DNA of 64,000 bases from Streptomyces sp. WMMC940 (GTDB lineage: Bacteria; Actinomycetota; Actinomycetes; Streptomycetales; Streptomycetaceae). Below are positions 52,222 to 61,756 of this stretch, one piece after another. A program made the position numbers and the translations under genes. Under the pieces are notes generated by a model. It saw only the letters and a program-made list of their open reading frames with translations, did not search any database and had not been told where the DNA came from. The stretch is from contig NZ_JAPZBC010000001.1 of NCBI RefSeq assembly GCF_027460265.1, positions 1 through 64,000 on the forward strand. The letters run 5' to 3'. How positions within the stretch are numbered: position 1 is the first letter of the stretch; every line of letters begins with the position of its first letter.

Positions 52222-53225
52222 CGGATGAGATCGCCCGGTGGAGCGCGTGGGTTCGTCTGGGACTGGCTGCTCACTCGGTGGACAGCGCCCTCGCCGAGGA
52301 GGTACTGGAAGAGGTCGCACAGCACTGTGCGAACAGCGGTGAGAGTCCTGAGCACGCCTTCGGCATGCCGGAGGCGTACGCCGCCGCTGTGGTCGGCGAG
52401 CGCGTTCCACCCGAGGAGCGTCTCCGCCACCGGGATGGCCGGACACCCGAGGCGACGGCCCGCGCCGCACTCGCCCCGATCGGTACGGCGGCCCTGGTCG
52501 CCGGGGCCTGTCTGTGGGTCGCAGACGGATTCACGCTGGCTCTGACCCCTGCTGGACTGGTCGGCTCACCGTTCATCGCCGTGGCTCTGACGGCAGGTCA
52601 TTTCGCGGCGTACACCGCGCGACCCCGACGGCGGGCCGCGGGATGGGTGCTCGTGGCCACCGCAACGGTGCTCGGTGCGACGGCTTTCACCGCCCTCCCC
52701 GACCTGGCCCTCGGCCACCTGCCCGCCCCTGTTCTGTGCCTGCTGGGCCTCGTGCTGCTCGGGTGGGCCATACAAGACACACGAATCGCTGACCCTGCAG
52801 GAGTCACCATGAAACCTCGGACGGACGCTCATACCGCAGTCGGGAGTGAGCAATGGCTCCGGCAACTGACCAAGCGGCTCGAAGAGCGCCACGCCGTGCC
52901 CCGCGCACGCGTCGCTGAGCTGACCAGGGAAGCAGCCGACCACCTCGCCGCCACCGAGCGCGCGCCGGACGACGAGTTCGGGCCCGTGGAACTGTACGCG
53001 CTGCGACTGTCCGAGGAGGAGTCCCCCCGCGCACGGTGGTGGCTGCGCAGCGACATCCAGAACGCGACCCTCGTTGTGATCTTCACCGGCTATCTGGCGG
53101 CCAACGTCGCCTCCGGCGGCCCGTTCTGGCAGACCGTCCTCGCGTCCGGCGCGCTCGCCGTGAGCCTGGCGCTCCTTGCCATCCCCCTGGTGCGCAGGCG
53201 ACGCCGGAGCGCGCCCGGGCGATGA
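52218..53225 (+). CDS. Membrane protein partner of PadR (HAAS-like domains)
   Basis: This is 335 residues coupled to padR. A helical cytosolic N-terminal domain (ALAEEVLEEVAQHCANSGES) is followed by four hydrophobic helices at about residues 85-185 and a second, similar cytosolic helical domain (LTKRLEERHAVPRARVAELT, REAADHLAATERAP). Two more helices close the protein (NATLVVIFTGYLAANVASGG, LASGALAVSLALLAIPLV). The duplicated soluble domain resembles the HAAS/DUF1700 family, whose function is unclear. Confidence 0.7.
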   Translation: MTDEIARWSAWVRLGLAAHSVDSALAEEVLEEVAQHCANSGESPEHAFGMPEAYAAAVVGERVPPEERLRHRDGRTPEATARAALAPIGTAALVAGACLWVADGFTLALTPAGLVGSPFIAVALTAGHFAAYTARPRRRAAGWVLVATATVLGATAFTALPDLALGHLPAPVLCLLGLVLLGWAIQDTRIADPAGVTMKPRTDAHTAVGSEQWLRQLTKRLEERHAVPRARVAELTREAADHLAATERAPDDEFGPVELYALRLSEEESPRARWWLRSDIQNATLVVIFTGYLAANVASGGPFWQTVLASGALAVSLALLAIPLVRRRRRSAPGR

Positions 53226-53649
53226 CCGTGCCACCGGTGCGTGGGCTCGATGGCGGCTCAACTGACGGAGAAGCCCCGCCGACCGGTCCGCCTCGGACCC
53301 ACGACTTCCGTGCAACGGTGCCCGGTGTCGAACCGGGGAGCGGGGGCCGCCGTGGTGTCCGGGGAGAGGGAGCGGGCAGCGCGAGAGCCCGACACCCCGC
53401 TTGCCGGGACGGCGAAATCGCGCACTCCCCGCGGCGCACCGACGCCGCTGGATGCGCCACCCGCCCGCCCGCCGCGTCGCGCGGTGGCTCACGCAGCGGC
53501 CGACGCGGCTGACGACGTGGACTCGGAGTTCACCGAAGCAGCCGTCCCTCCTGTCAGCCCCCGAGGTTCCCGACGCCCCGCCCCCCGGAAAGAGAATTCG
53601 CGAGCAGGCACTGTCCCCTCCTTGCCCCATCCCCTGAGAGATTCCCTGC
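53226..53649. other. Intergenic, upstream of P450 cluster
   Basis: 424 bp with no convincing gene. The promoter of the P450 gene is expected here. Confidence 0.5.
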
Positions 53650-54885
53650 ATGTCCAGAACCGAGTCCGGCTTCAGCGTCCTGTCCGACGACTTCGCCGCC
53701 GCCCCCTACCGCTACTTCGCCGGACTGAGGGAACGCGCGCCGGTGCACTACGAGCCGGCGATCGACAGCTACTTCCTCTCCCGCTACCAGGACGTGAAGC
53801 GGGTGCTCACCGACCATGAGACGTTCAGCACCGAGACACTGCAAGTACGGGCCGAACCGGTGATGCGCGGACCGGTCCTCGCCCAGATGACCGGGGCCGA
53901 GCACACCGCCAAACGAAGAATCGTCGTCCGGGGCTTCACCGGGCAGGCCCTGCAAGAGCAGATGCGCGCCATCCACGTCAACGCCGCCGGACTCATCGGG
54001 CCCTTCCTTCCCCGTGGCCGGGTGGACCTCGTCAACGACTTCGGCAAACCCCTCGCCGTCCATGTGACGCTCGACGTCCTCGGCCTGGACAAGAAGGACT
54101 GGCAGCAGGTCGCCGCCTGGCACAGTGGGATCGCCGAGTTCATCACCAGCATCACCCTCACTCCAGAACGCCGCCGGCACTGCCTCGACTGCGCGGAGCG
54201 GATGGAGGCATACCTCGTACCCATCATCGAGCAGCGGCGCCGCCACCCCGGCGAAGACCTCGTATCGAAGCTGTGCACGGCCGAGGTCGACGGCATCGCC
54301 ATGAGTAATCGCGATGTCACCGCACTGATCATCAACGTGATGGCAGCCGCTACCGAGCCCGCCGACAAGACCCTGGCCCTGCTCTTCAAGCACCTGATCG
54401 ACAACACCGAGCAGATGGCCCAGGTCCGCCGGGACCCGTCCCTGCTGTCCGCCGCCATCGCCGAGACCCTGCGCTACACCCCGCCGGTCCAGCTCATTCC
54501 CCGCCGGTCGGAGAAGGACGTTGTGCTCGCCGGCACCACCGTTCCGGCAGGTGCCACCGTCTTCTGCATGATCGGCGCGGCGAACCGCGACCCGGACGCC
54601 TTCGCCGCACCGGACACCTTCGACATCCACCGCCTGGGCACCGCCCGCTCCTTCACCGCCGCCGCCCAGCACCTGGCCTTCGGTACCGGACTCCACCAGT
54701 GCGTCGGCACGGCCTTCGCCCGCGCCGAGATCGAAATCGTCGCCGCGATGCTCATCCCCCTGCTCGACCAGGTCCGTTACAGTCCCGGCTTCCGCTACCG
54801 GGAGACCGGCCTGTACACCCGCGGCCCCGCATCCCTGTCCCTCGACTTCACCCCCGTCCACGACGGCGTCCCGGTGCCCGACTGA
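53650..54885 (+). CDS. Cytochrome P450
   Basis: This is 411 residues. The heme loop FGTGLHQCVGTAFARAEIE gives Cys at about residue 357. The ExxR helix is AIAETLRYTPPVQLIPRR and the C-helix has MTGAEHTAKRRIVVRGF. The I-helix reads NVMAAATEPADKTLALL. At the position of the usual acid-alcohol pair (AGxD/E-T-T) it has E-P-A, so the conserved threonine is a proline. The size is normal for a soluble bacterial P450. No ferredoxin or reductase gene is adjacent. It begins a rightward group with an NTF2-like protein, exporter and carotenoid oxygenase; the substrate is unknown. Confidence 0.92.
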   Translation: MSRTESGFSVLSDDFAAAPYRYFAGLRERAPVHYEPAIDSYFLSRYQDVKRVLTDHETFSTETLQVRAEPVMRGPVLAQMTGAEHTAKRRIVVRGFTGQALQEQMRAIHVNAAGLIGPFLPRGRVDLVNDFGKPLAVHVTLDVLGLDKKDWQQVAAWHSGIAEFITSITLTPERRRHCLDCAERMEAYLVPIIEQRRRHPGEDLVSKLCTAEVDGIAMSNRDVTALIINVMAAATEPADKTLALLFKHLIDNTEQMAQVRRDPSLLSAAIAETLRYTPPVQLIPRRSEKDVVLAGTTVPAGATVFCMIGAANRDPDAFAAPDTFDIHRLGTARSFTAAAQHLAFGTGLHQCVGTAFARAEIEIVAAMLIPLLDQVRYSPGFRYRETGLYTRGPASLSLDFTPVHDGVPVPD

Positions 54886-54992
54886 CAACGGGCACGCCTC
54901 GCCCCAGCCTCCAGCAGGCCTGCCGGGGTGACCATCCCCGGCTCCGCAGCAGGGGCCGTCCTGTCCCCGCACCCCTCCCGGAAGGGACCTCA

Positions 54993-55385
54993 GTGACACC
55001 GACCGACATCACCCGAGCCGTCAACGACCTGCTGTTCACCCCGGGCCTCAGCCTCGCCGAAGCCCTCGACCGGCATTTCACCCCCGACTACCGTCAGCGC
55101 ACCGACGGCGTGTGGAGCGACCGCGCCGCCTTCGCCCAGCACATGACACGCCTCCGCTCCCTGGTGCGAAGCGGTCATATCGAGGTCCACGACGAGTTCC
55201 GGGACGGATTGCGTTACGCCGACCGCCACACCGTCACCCTCACCCAGCACAACGGCCGTACCTCCCGCACCGAGGTGTACCTCTTCGGCCAGCACGCCCC
55301 TGACGGGCGCTTTCAACGCGTGGAAGAAACCACCCTCCTGCTCACCGGCCACCCCGACGACCGGAACCTGGGAGTCATCGGCTGA
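54993..55385 (+). CDS. SnoaL/NTF2-like protein
   Basis: This is 130 residues from GTG 54993 (GAAGGGACC upstream). It contains LAEALDRHFTPDYRQRTDGV, FAQHMTRLRSLVRSGHIEVH and RTSRTEVYLFGQHAPDGRF, the cone-shaped alpha+beta barrel pattern of SnoaL/NTF2-like proteins (cyclases, isomerases, or non-catalytic binders). It lies 107 bp after the P450 gene on the same strand and may act on the same compound. Confidence 0.75.
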   Translation: MTPTDITRAVNDLLFTPGLSLAEALDRHFTPDYRQRTDGVWSDRAAFAQHMTRLRSLVRSGHIEVHDEFRDGLRYADRHTVTLTQHNGRTSRTEVYLFGQHAPDGRFQRVEETTLLLTGHPDDRNLGVIG

Positions 55386-55773
55386 TGCCTGGCAGCTGCG
55401 GAAGGGTTCGGCAAGTGTGAACCCTGACCCGGCTCCGTCTCCGGGGCGGCGATCCGAGCCTTCTGCCAGCAGCCGGTACCCTCCCGAACCGCTGCGCAGG
55501 CGCAAGGTCCGGCCGGTGGCAGGTGCGACGCCCTTGTTAGGATCGCTAAAGGAGCGGCGGCCCTCCATCGACGGCGACCCTCCGACATGCCGTGGCGCGG
55601 TGCCGCGTCGACGACGGGCGAGGAACGACCGTCGTTCGTCGGGAGCGTGGCGGAGAGAGGGAGGGACCGGGGTCCGCCACCATCCATGCCTCGTCCCCGT
55701 GCCTGACGCCGCCAGACTCGGTGGATAACGCCCGGCATGACCGTCCGGTGCGGATACGGAGAGGGGAGCCGTC
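55386..55773. other. Intergenic with no gene
   Basis: 388 bp before the ATPase gene, probably including its promoter. The long overlapping frames here are by-products of high GC. Confidence 0.45.
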
Positions 55774-57813
55774 ATGGGGTCCGTGGGGGAGAGACTGAGC
55801 AGCGCGCGAGTGCGGGCTTTCATCGGTCGGGAGGAGGAACTCGATCGCTTCGAGGAGGCGTTGACGGGCGATCCGCAGGCGCCCCTCGTGTTCTACGCGC
55901 ACGGGCCGGGTGGCATCGGCAAGTCGACTCTGGTGCGGCGTCTGGCGGACCAGGCCCGTGCGGCGGATCGGTTGCCCGTCGAACTCGACGGACGTTTCGT
56001 CAGCCGCGACCCCGCCGACTTCGAGCGCGCGGCCGCCCCATTCGTGGATGTCCCCGGCACGGTCCTGTTCGTCGATTCCTTCGAGCACTGCCAGTGGCTC
56101 GAGAGCTGGCTTTGGCAGCACTTCCTCCCGCGCGCGGCGGACGGCGCCCTTGCTGTTCTGGCCGGCCGTCTCGCACCGCAGGCGCAGTGGAGCGCCGACC
56201 CCGCGTGGGCCGGGGTCCTGCACGTCACCGAACTGAAGCCGCTCGCCGAGGAACAGTCGCGCAGTCTGCTGGCCGCGGCGCGGCTCCGGCCCGAACTGCG
56301 GGACCGGGTGCTCCGCTTCGCCGGTGGCAACCCGCTGGCCCTGTCCCTCGCGGCCGCCGCAGGAGCAGGATCGGCGGGCTGGAGCAAGGAGGAGATCTGG
56401 GCTCCCTCGGCCGACGTCCTGCGATCCCTGCTGGTGGGTCTGATCGGCGAGGTGCCCACCGCTGCCCACCGCCGAGCCCTGGAGGTGGCGGCACAAGCAC
56501 ACTCCACGTCCGAGGAACTGCTGTCCTCGGTACTGCCCGAGGAGGATGCCCACCTGCTCTTCTCCTGGCTGAGGGACCTGCCCTTCATGGAGTCCACACA
56601 CCGAGGGCTCCATCCGCACGACGCCGCACGCGGGACGCTGGCCGCCGACCTGCGCTGGCGAGCGCCGCATGCTTTCGCGACGATGCGCCGGCGATTGGCG
56701 GAGGAGTACCTGCGCATGCTGCGGGAGGCCCCCGAGGAGTACGTGTGGACCGTCACCGACGAACTCTTCTACCTCTTCAAGGAGGTGGAGACCCTGGCGC
56801 GTGTGCGCACCTGGTCTCGCGAGGACGAGGTGCACGACCGTCCCCTGCAGCCGGGAAACCTCGACGTCGTGATCCGGATGGCCGAGCAGACCGAAGGCAG
56901 GGCCTCCGCGGAGCTCGTCCGCTACTGGGCGCAACGCCAACCGCAGGCATTCAGCGTCTACCGTCTCGTGAGCACGGGCCGGATCGTGGCGTTCACGGCT
57001 CGACTCGTCCTGTCGGCCCCGCCGGATCCCCAGGACCTGGCCACCGATCCCGTCGTCGCGGCAGCCTGGCGGCACACCGACGCCACCGGGCCCGTGAACC
57101 CCGGCGAGCACATCGGCATAAGCCGCTTCTCGATCTACCCCGAGCGATACCAGATCCCCTCGCGCGTCATCGACCTGAGCAGTTCCCGGGCTCAGGCCGA
57201 AGCCGCCCGCGCTCGCAGACGCGCGTACGGCTTCGCCGTCTACCAGGACGCCGACGCCTGGGCAGTCCGCGTCAAGGGTTCCCTCGAGGACACCGGTGCG
57301 CGACCGCGAGTGGGTGAGCACACCTACGGTCTGTTCAGCGTCGACTGGCGCCAGGTGCCCGTCGAGACCTGGCTCCGCCGCTTCATATCAGCAGGTGACG
57401 CGCCCGCGAAGTCCGGACCTCCGGGCTTCCCCCGCGCCGCGTTCGACCAGGGCGTACGCGAAGCACTGGCGCACTGGCGCGATGCGGGTGCCTTCGGGGC
57501 CTGCGCGCTGATGCGCGCCCGCCTCGCTGCCGACCTCGCCGACCCCGTCGGGGAGTTGCGCGCCCTGCTGCGCCAGGCCGTCGACGAACTCGCCCGCGAC
57601 CCGCGTGGAGTACGGGCCCGCGAAGCCCTGACCGCGGCGTACTTCTCCGGTGCGCCCACCCAGGAAGCCGCCGCCCGCCGTCTCGGCATGCCCTACGGCA
57701 CCTACCGTCGCCACCTGCGCCAAGGCCTTGACCTGCTCTGCGAGACCCTGTGGCAACGGGAGCTGCATGGCCCCGACGAGAACCACGCGCGCACGACGTC
57801 GACGCACGAGTGA
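55774..57813 (+). CDS. P-loop ATPase regulator (STAND-like) with C-terminal HTH
   Basis: This is 679 residues. The N-terminal FIGREEELDRFEEALTGD is followed by Walker A YAHGPGGIGKSTLVRRL (about residues 42-58), Walker B TVLFVDSFEHCQWLESW (about 105-121) and a GxP-like motif FAGGNPLALSLAAAAG, the order of STAND/AP-ATPase switches. A long central sensor-like region follows. The last ~90 residues form a helix-turn-helix of sigma-4 type (PTQEAAARRLGMPYGTYRRH). The C-terminal HTH points to a transcriptional regulator of the neighbouring P450-exporter-oxygenase genes. Regulation by an effector is inference. Confidence 0.75.
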   Translation: MGSVGERLSSARVRAFIGREEELDRFEEALTGDPQAPLVFYAHGPGGIGKSTLVRRLADQARAADRLPVELDGRFVSRDPADFERAAAPFVDVPGTVLFVDSFEHCQWLESWLWQHFLPRAADGALAVLAGRLAPQAQWSADPAWAGVLHVTELKPLAEEQSRSLLAAARLRPELRDRVLRFAGGNPLALSLAAAAGAGSAGWSKEEIWAPSADVLRSLLVGLIGEVPTAAHRRALEVAAQAHSTSEELLSSVLPEEDAHLLFSWLRDLPFMESTHRGLHPHDAARGTLAADLRWRAPHAFATMRRRLAEEYLRMLREAPEEYVWTVTDELFYLFKEVETLARVRTWSREDEVHDRPLQPGNLDVVIRMAEQTEGRASAELVRYWAQRQPQAFSVYRLVSTGRIVAFTARLVLSAPPDPQDLATDPVVAAAWRHTDATGPVNPGEHIGISRFSIYPERYQIPSRVIDLSSSRAQAEAARARRRAYGFAVYQDADAWAVRVKGSLEDTGARPRVGEHTYGLFSVDWRQVPVETWLRRFISAGDAPAKSGPPGFPRAAFDQGVREALAHWRDAGAFGACALMRARLAADLADPVGELRALLRQAVDELARDPRGVRAREALTAAYFSGAPTQEAAARRLGMPYGTYRRHLRQGLDLLCETLWQRELHGPDENHARTTSTHE

Positions 57814-58154
57814 GAGCCGGGCCGGCGGCATCCCCCAAGGCCTCGGCCTCGGTCACGTCGGCGGTGACGCGTGCGACCGTGTCGGTGCGCAGGCGGGGCC
57901 CTGCGGTGCGCCGGTCGCCCTGTCCGCCAACCGGCAATGCGGCGGCGGAGGCGGAGGAAGCCGGACCGTCCCGTCGTCCGAAGTCGTTCGCGACCGCACG
58001 CCTGGATCTTCAGCCGTAGCGGAACGAGCACTCGGAGTGGTCCGGCAGTACCCCCACGGCAGTGCTCCTCGTGGACAGGTGTGGACAGCACTGGACAGTC
58101 AACGTCCCTGACGGGCATGGAAAGTGGACACCGCCCGGCGCAAAGCTGTGCGCC
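57814..58154. promoter_or_regulatory. Exporter upstream region with three 10-bp repeats
   Basis: GTGGACAG (58071-58078), GTGGACAG (58081-58088) and CTGGACAG (58091-58098) recur every 10 bp, one helical turn. A further GTGGACA lies near 58134, 15 bp before the exporter start. In-phase direct repeats are typical of multimeric activator sites, and the ATPase regulator encoded upstream is the obvious candidate. The rest of the 341 bp shows no gene. Confidence 0.5.
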
Positions 58155-59654
58155 ATGAACCTTGCACGTACGCAGGACCAGGCACCCCCCACCCGACAAC
58201 CGGGAGCCGCGCTCGCGGCGCTCGCCGCCGCGCAGTTCACCGTCATGCTCGCCACCTCGATCGTGAATGTGGCGCTGCCGCAGATCCGTGCCGGGGCGAA
58301 CCTGCCGGCCGACGGCGCCACCTGGGTGATCAACGCCTACGCCCTGGCGTTCGGGGCACTGCTCCTGGCCGGAGGGCGGGCGGCCGACCTCCTCGGCCGC
58401 CGCCGGGTGCTGATCGCCGGCCTCGCACTGTTCGCGGGGGCCTCGTTGGTAGCAGGACTCGCCGCCTCCGGTGGCGTCCTGATCGCCGCCCGCGCCGTTC
58501 AGGGACTCGGTGCCGCCGCCATCGCACCAGCCGCGCTCGCCCTGGCGATGGACGTGTTCCCGTCCGGCCCCGGACGCGGCAGAGCCCTGGGAGTGTGGGG
58601 CGCGGTCTCCGGCGCGGGAGGAGCGGGGGGCGTCCTCCTTGGCGGCCTGCTCACCCAGGCATGGGGCTGGCCCTGGATCTTCCACTCCGTTGCGCTCGGG
58701 GCGGTGCTGGTCCTCATCGCCGTGGCGGCCCTCGTACCACGGACGGCCGGTCGAGAGTACGCCCGATTCGACCTCCTGGGCACCGCCACCGTCACAGTCG
58801 CTCTGACCTGCCTGGTGTGGGGTCTGACCGCCGCACGCGGCACCGGCTGGACAGATGTGAGAGTCCTCGGCGCCCTCGCCGCTGCCGGCACGTTACTGGG
58901 GGTCTTCGGCGTGATCGAGATCCGCCGGCCGCACGCGCTGATCCCCCCGCGGCTGATGACCACCGGCCGCGTAGCCGCGGGAAACCTGCTGATGGCCCTC
59001 CTGGGGTCCGTGTGGATCGCCCTGTTCTTCTTCCTGCCGCTCTACCAGCAGCAGGTCCTCGGAATGGGCCCCTTGGCCACCGGAGCGGGCCAACTCCCAC
59101 TCGCTGTGGCCAATATGCTCGGCGCCGCCGTCGCACCTCGCATCTCCGGTCGTATCGGCGGCACCGCAACGGTGATCGCGGCCTTGCTCACCGAGGCTGC
59201 CGGACTGCTGTGGCTGTCCCGGCTCAGCGCCGACGGAAACTACCTCGCCGACGTCCTCGGCCCGAGCGTCCTCGTCGGGCTCGGCCTGGGCATCGCCTTC
59301 GTCATGCTCACCGCACTCGCCGTGGACGGTGTTCCGCCGCAGGACGCGGGTCTGGCCGGCGGGCTGGTGAACACCACCCGCCAGGTCGGCGGCGCGATCG
59401 GTCTCGCAGCCCTGGCCACCCTGGCCGGTTCCGTCACTGCCCACGCATCCACCCACCAGCCCCCCACGGAGGCGCTCAGCGCCGGATACCGAGCCGCCTT
59501 CACTGTGTCGTCCGCGGTTCTGGCATTCGGCGCGGTCGTCGCCCTGACGCTCACCCGCCGCAGCCTTACTACCCGTGGCGTCCTCCCGCCCACCGCCGCC
59601 TCCACGACGTCCAGCGGACAGGGCCAGGCAGCCCGTTGCACACCCACCGGCTGA
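58155..59654 (+). CDS. DHA2-type MFS exporter (EmrB/QacA family)
   Basis: This is 499 residues with about 14 hydrophobic helices. The N-terminal motif MLATSIVNVALPQIRAG (motif D1-like), the loop GGRAADLLGRRRVLIAG (motif A), and the antiporter motif C region GAVSGAGGAGGVLLGGLLTQ mark a drug:H+ antiporter. It is presumably the efflux pump for the product or intermediate of the P450/carotenoid-oxygenase cluster. Substrate specificity is not visible. The ATG at 58155 follows the GTGGACA repeats. Confidence 0.9.
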   Translation: MNLARTQDQAPPTRQPGAALAALAAAQFTVMLATSIVNVALPQIRAGANLPADGATWVINAYALAFGALLLAGGRAADLLGRRRVLIAGLALFAGASLVAGLAASGGVLIAARAVQGLGAAAIAPAALALAMDVFPSGPGRGRALGVWGAVSGAGGAGGVLLGGLLTQAWGWPWIFHSVALGAVLVLIAVAALVPRTAGREYARFDLLGTATVTVALTCLVWGLTAARGTGWTDVRVLGALAAAGTLLGVFGVIEIRRPHALIPPRLMTTGRVAAGNLLMALLGSVWIALFFFLPLYQQQVLGMGPLATGAGQLPLAVANMLGAAVAPRISGRIGGTATVIAALLTEAAGLLWLSRLSADGNYLADVLGPSVLVGLGLGIAFVMLTALAVDGVPPQDAGLAGGLVNTTRQVGGAIGLAALATLAGSVTAHASTHQPPTEALSAGYRAAFTVSSAVLAFGAVVALTLTRRSLTTRGVLPPTAASTTSSGQGQAARCTPTG

Positions 59655-59705
59655 CCAAGCCCACCCGCCGAACCAACCCCTCCATCCCATCGAGAAGGAA
59701 ACCGC

Positions 59706-60146
59706 ATGCACACCATCGACTCCACAGCCCCCGTCGTCGTCAGCCTGACGACGACCATCGAGGCCCCGCTGGCCACCGTCTGGTCGCTGCACACCGACGT
59801 CGACAACTGGCCGGCGTGGAACCCCGGCATCGAACAGGCCCGGCTCAGTGGGCCGGCGGCGGTCGGCTCCGACTTCTCCTGGCGCACCCACGGGATGAAC
59901 ATCACCTCCACCATCCACGAAATCGTCCCCGAACGGCGGATCGTCTGGGGCGGGACCGTCGAGGGAATCGTCGGCATCCACGCATGGACCTTCGAGCGGA
60001 ACGGCGACCACGTCGTCGTCCACACCGAGGAGTCCTGGAGCGGAGATGCCGTCGACGCCGCGGTCGACGAACTCACCGCGGCCCTGAAGGCCTCCCTGGA
60101 GAGCTGGCTCGACTGCCTGAAGTCCCACGCCGAGCAGACGGCCTGA
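59706..60146 (+). CDS. SRPBCC-family protein (polyketide cyclase/dehydrase-like)
   Basis: This is 146 residues with GAGAAGGAAACC upstream. The START-like fold starts with VVSLTTTIEAPLATVWSLHT and DVDNWPAWNPGI, then IVPERRIVWGGTVEGIVGIH and the C-terminal helix VDELTAALKASLESWLDCL. These proteins bind hydrophobic ligands in a deep cavity. It lies between the exporter and carotenoid oxygenase genes with about 50-bp gaps, so it is in one operon. Confidence 0.85.
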   Translation: MHTIDSTAPVVVSLTTTIEAPLATVWSLHTDVDNWPAWNPGIEQARLSGPAAVGSDFSWRTHGMNITSTIHEIVPERRIVWGGTVEGIVGIHAWTFERNGDHVVVHTEESWSGDAVDAAVDELTAALKASLESWLDCLKSHAEQTA

Positions 60147-60197
60147 GGCCGGGTACCACCACACACCACGCACAACGATGAAATCCGAGGACCGACC

Positions 60198-61559
60198 ATG
60201 ACGAGCAAGCCCTATCTGACCGGCCACTACACCCCTGTCGCCGACGAGATCACCGCCACCGGTCTCACCGTCGAGGGCTCCCTGCCCCCCGAACTGACCG
60301 GCCGCCTGATCCGCAACAGCCACAACCCCAAGCCGGGCGTCACCCCCACCCACTGGTTCAAGGGCAGTGGCATGGTCCACGGCATCCGTCTCCGCGAGGG
60401 TCGCGCCCACTGGTACCGCAACCGCTGGGTGCACACTCCCGCCCTCGACGGTGCCCCGTATATGACCGCGCACGGCCCGGACCTGACCGCGAGCACGGCG
60501 GGAACCCATGTCATCGAGCATGCCGGACGACTGCTCGCGCTGTGCGAGGCGAACCTCCCCTTCGAACTCACCCCGGACCTGGATACGGTCGGTGCCCATG
60601 ACTTCAACGGCCGGCTGCGTACGGCCATGACGGCACATCCCAAGGAGGACCCGGCGACGGGGGAGCTCCACTTCTTCGGCTCCTCGCCGTTCCCGCCCCA
60701 CCTCGTGTACCACGTCTGCGACGCCAAGGGGGAGATCGTCCACAGCGCCGAGATCCCGGGCGCGACCGCCTCGCTCAAGCACGACTTCGCCATCACCCGC
60801 CGCCACGTCGTGTTCATCGAAGGCAACGTGACCTTCGACCCCGCCGAGCACTCCGGCATCCCCTACGGCTGGAGCGACCAGCAGCCCTCCCGGATCGGGG
60901 TCATGCCCCGTACGGGCGATGGTGCCCGACAGATCCGCTGGCTCTCCATTGAACCCGGCAACATGCTGCACGTCGCCAACGCCTACGAGGACGGGCAGGG
61001 CCGCATCGTCCTGGAAGGCCCCACCATGGACCGAGAAGGGTTCCAGCTCTCCTGGAACTGGTGGGTCGGAGCGCCCGGGCGGGGCGCTGAACCCAACACC
61101 CGCTCCTACACCCGCCGATGGGTGATCGACACCGGGGCCGGCACCGTCGACGAGCAGATCATCGACGACCTCGCAGTGGAGTTCCCGACCCTCAACGAGG
61201 ACTACCTCGGGGCCGAGCACCGCTACCAGTACGCGGTGTCCTTCCCCGACCAGGAGGGTCTGGGGGGCTACGGCGTCGTCAAGTACGACCGCACCACCGG
61301 CGCTCGCCGCATCCACCAGGTCGGCGACGCCAGGCTGCCCAGCGAAGCGGTCTTCGTCCCTGCAGCCGGAGCCACCAGCGAGGACGACGGTTACCTGCTC
61401 ACCGTCATCTCAGACCTCAAACAGGACGCCTCACAACTGCTGGTCCTGGACGCCGCAGGGCTGGACCGGGTCGCCACCGTCCACCTTCCGCGCCGCGTGA
61501 CTGCCGGAATCCACGGCTCCTGGATTCCCGACAGCGCCCTGGACAACGGCGAGGACTGA
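60198..61559 (+). CDS. Carotenoid cleavage oxygenase family protein
   Basis: This is 453 residues with GAGGACCGACC upstream. The four iron-binding histidines are recognisable: TAHPKEDPATGELHFFG (about residue 143), SLKHDFAITRRH (about 197), NMLHVANAYEDG (about 256) and the final GIHGSWIP (about 443). Family phrases LIRNSHNPKPG, HWFKGSGMVHGIRL and HFFGSS also fit. It cleaves carotenoid or stilbene/retinoid-like double bonds with O2. It is co-directional with SRPBCC, exporter and P450 genes. No carotenoid synthesis genes are in the window. Confidence 0.92.
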   Translation: MTSKPYLTGHYTPVADEITATGLTVEGSLPPELTGRLIRNSHNPKPGVTPTHWFKGSGMVHGIRLREGRAHWYRNRWVHTPALDGAPYMTAHGPDLTASTAGTHVIEHAGRLLALCEANLPFELTPDLDTVGAHDFNGRLRTAMTAHPKEDPATGELHFFGSSPFPPHLVYHVCDAKGEIVHSAEIPGATASLKHDFAITRRHVVFIEGNVTFDPAEHSGIPYGWSDQQPSRIGVMPRTGDGARQIRWLSIEPGNMLHVANAYEDGQGRIVLEGPTMDREGFQLSWNWWVGAPGRGAEPNTRSYTRRWVIDTGAGTVDEQIIDDLAVEFPTLNEDYLGAEHRYQYAVSFPDQEGLGGYGVVKYDRTTGARRIHQVGDARLPSEAVFVPAAGATSEDDGYLLTVISDLKQDASQLLVLDAAGLDRVATVHLPRRVTAGIHGSWIPDSALDNGED

Positions 61560-61593
61560 CCCACACGGCTCCGGAGCGCGACGGCCTCCAGTG

Positions 61594-61625
61594 GGCGGCT
61601 CCGGGCTGACGCTCCCGGAGCCGCC
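61594..61625 (+). terminator. Perfect 12-bp hairpin terminator
   Basis: GGCGGCTCCGGG (61594-61605) pairs with CCCGGAGCCGCC (61614-61625), 35 nt past the carotenoid oxygenase stop. Confidence 0.8.
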
Positions 61626-61756
61626 ACCACCCCTTCGGGGCGGCACTGTCGGGTCAGGTCATCGCCCCGCGCGGTCCGGCCGCGCACACCGACACGAGTC
61701 GCCCGTGTCGTTCCCGAACCCCTCACACATCCGCAACCCACTCTGGAAGGCTCCTC

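Noticed and set aside
55737..57317. 526-codon plus-strand frame overlapping the ATPase gene
   Set aside because: It is an alternate frame of the 679-aa P-loop ATPase, arginine-rich with no motifs; only the ATPase frame has Walker motifs and normal composition.
58893..61316. 807-codon minus-strand frame over the exporter and carotenoid oxygenase
   Set aside because: It is antisense to three well-recognised genes, glycine/valine-rich and without motifs; a codon-bias shadow.
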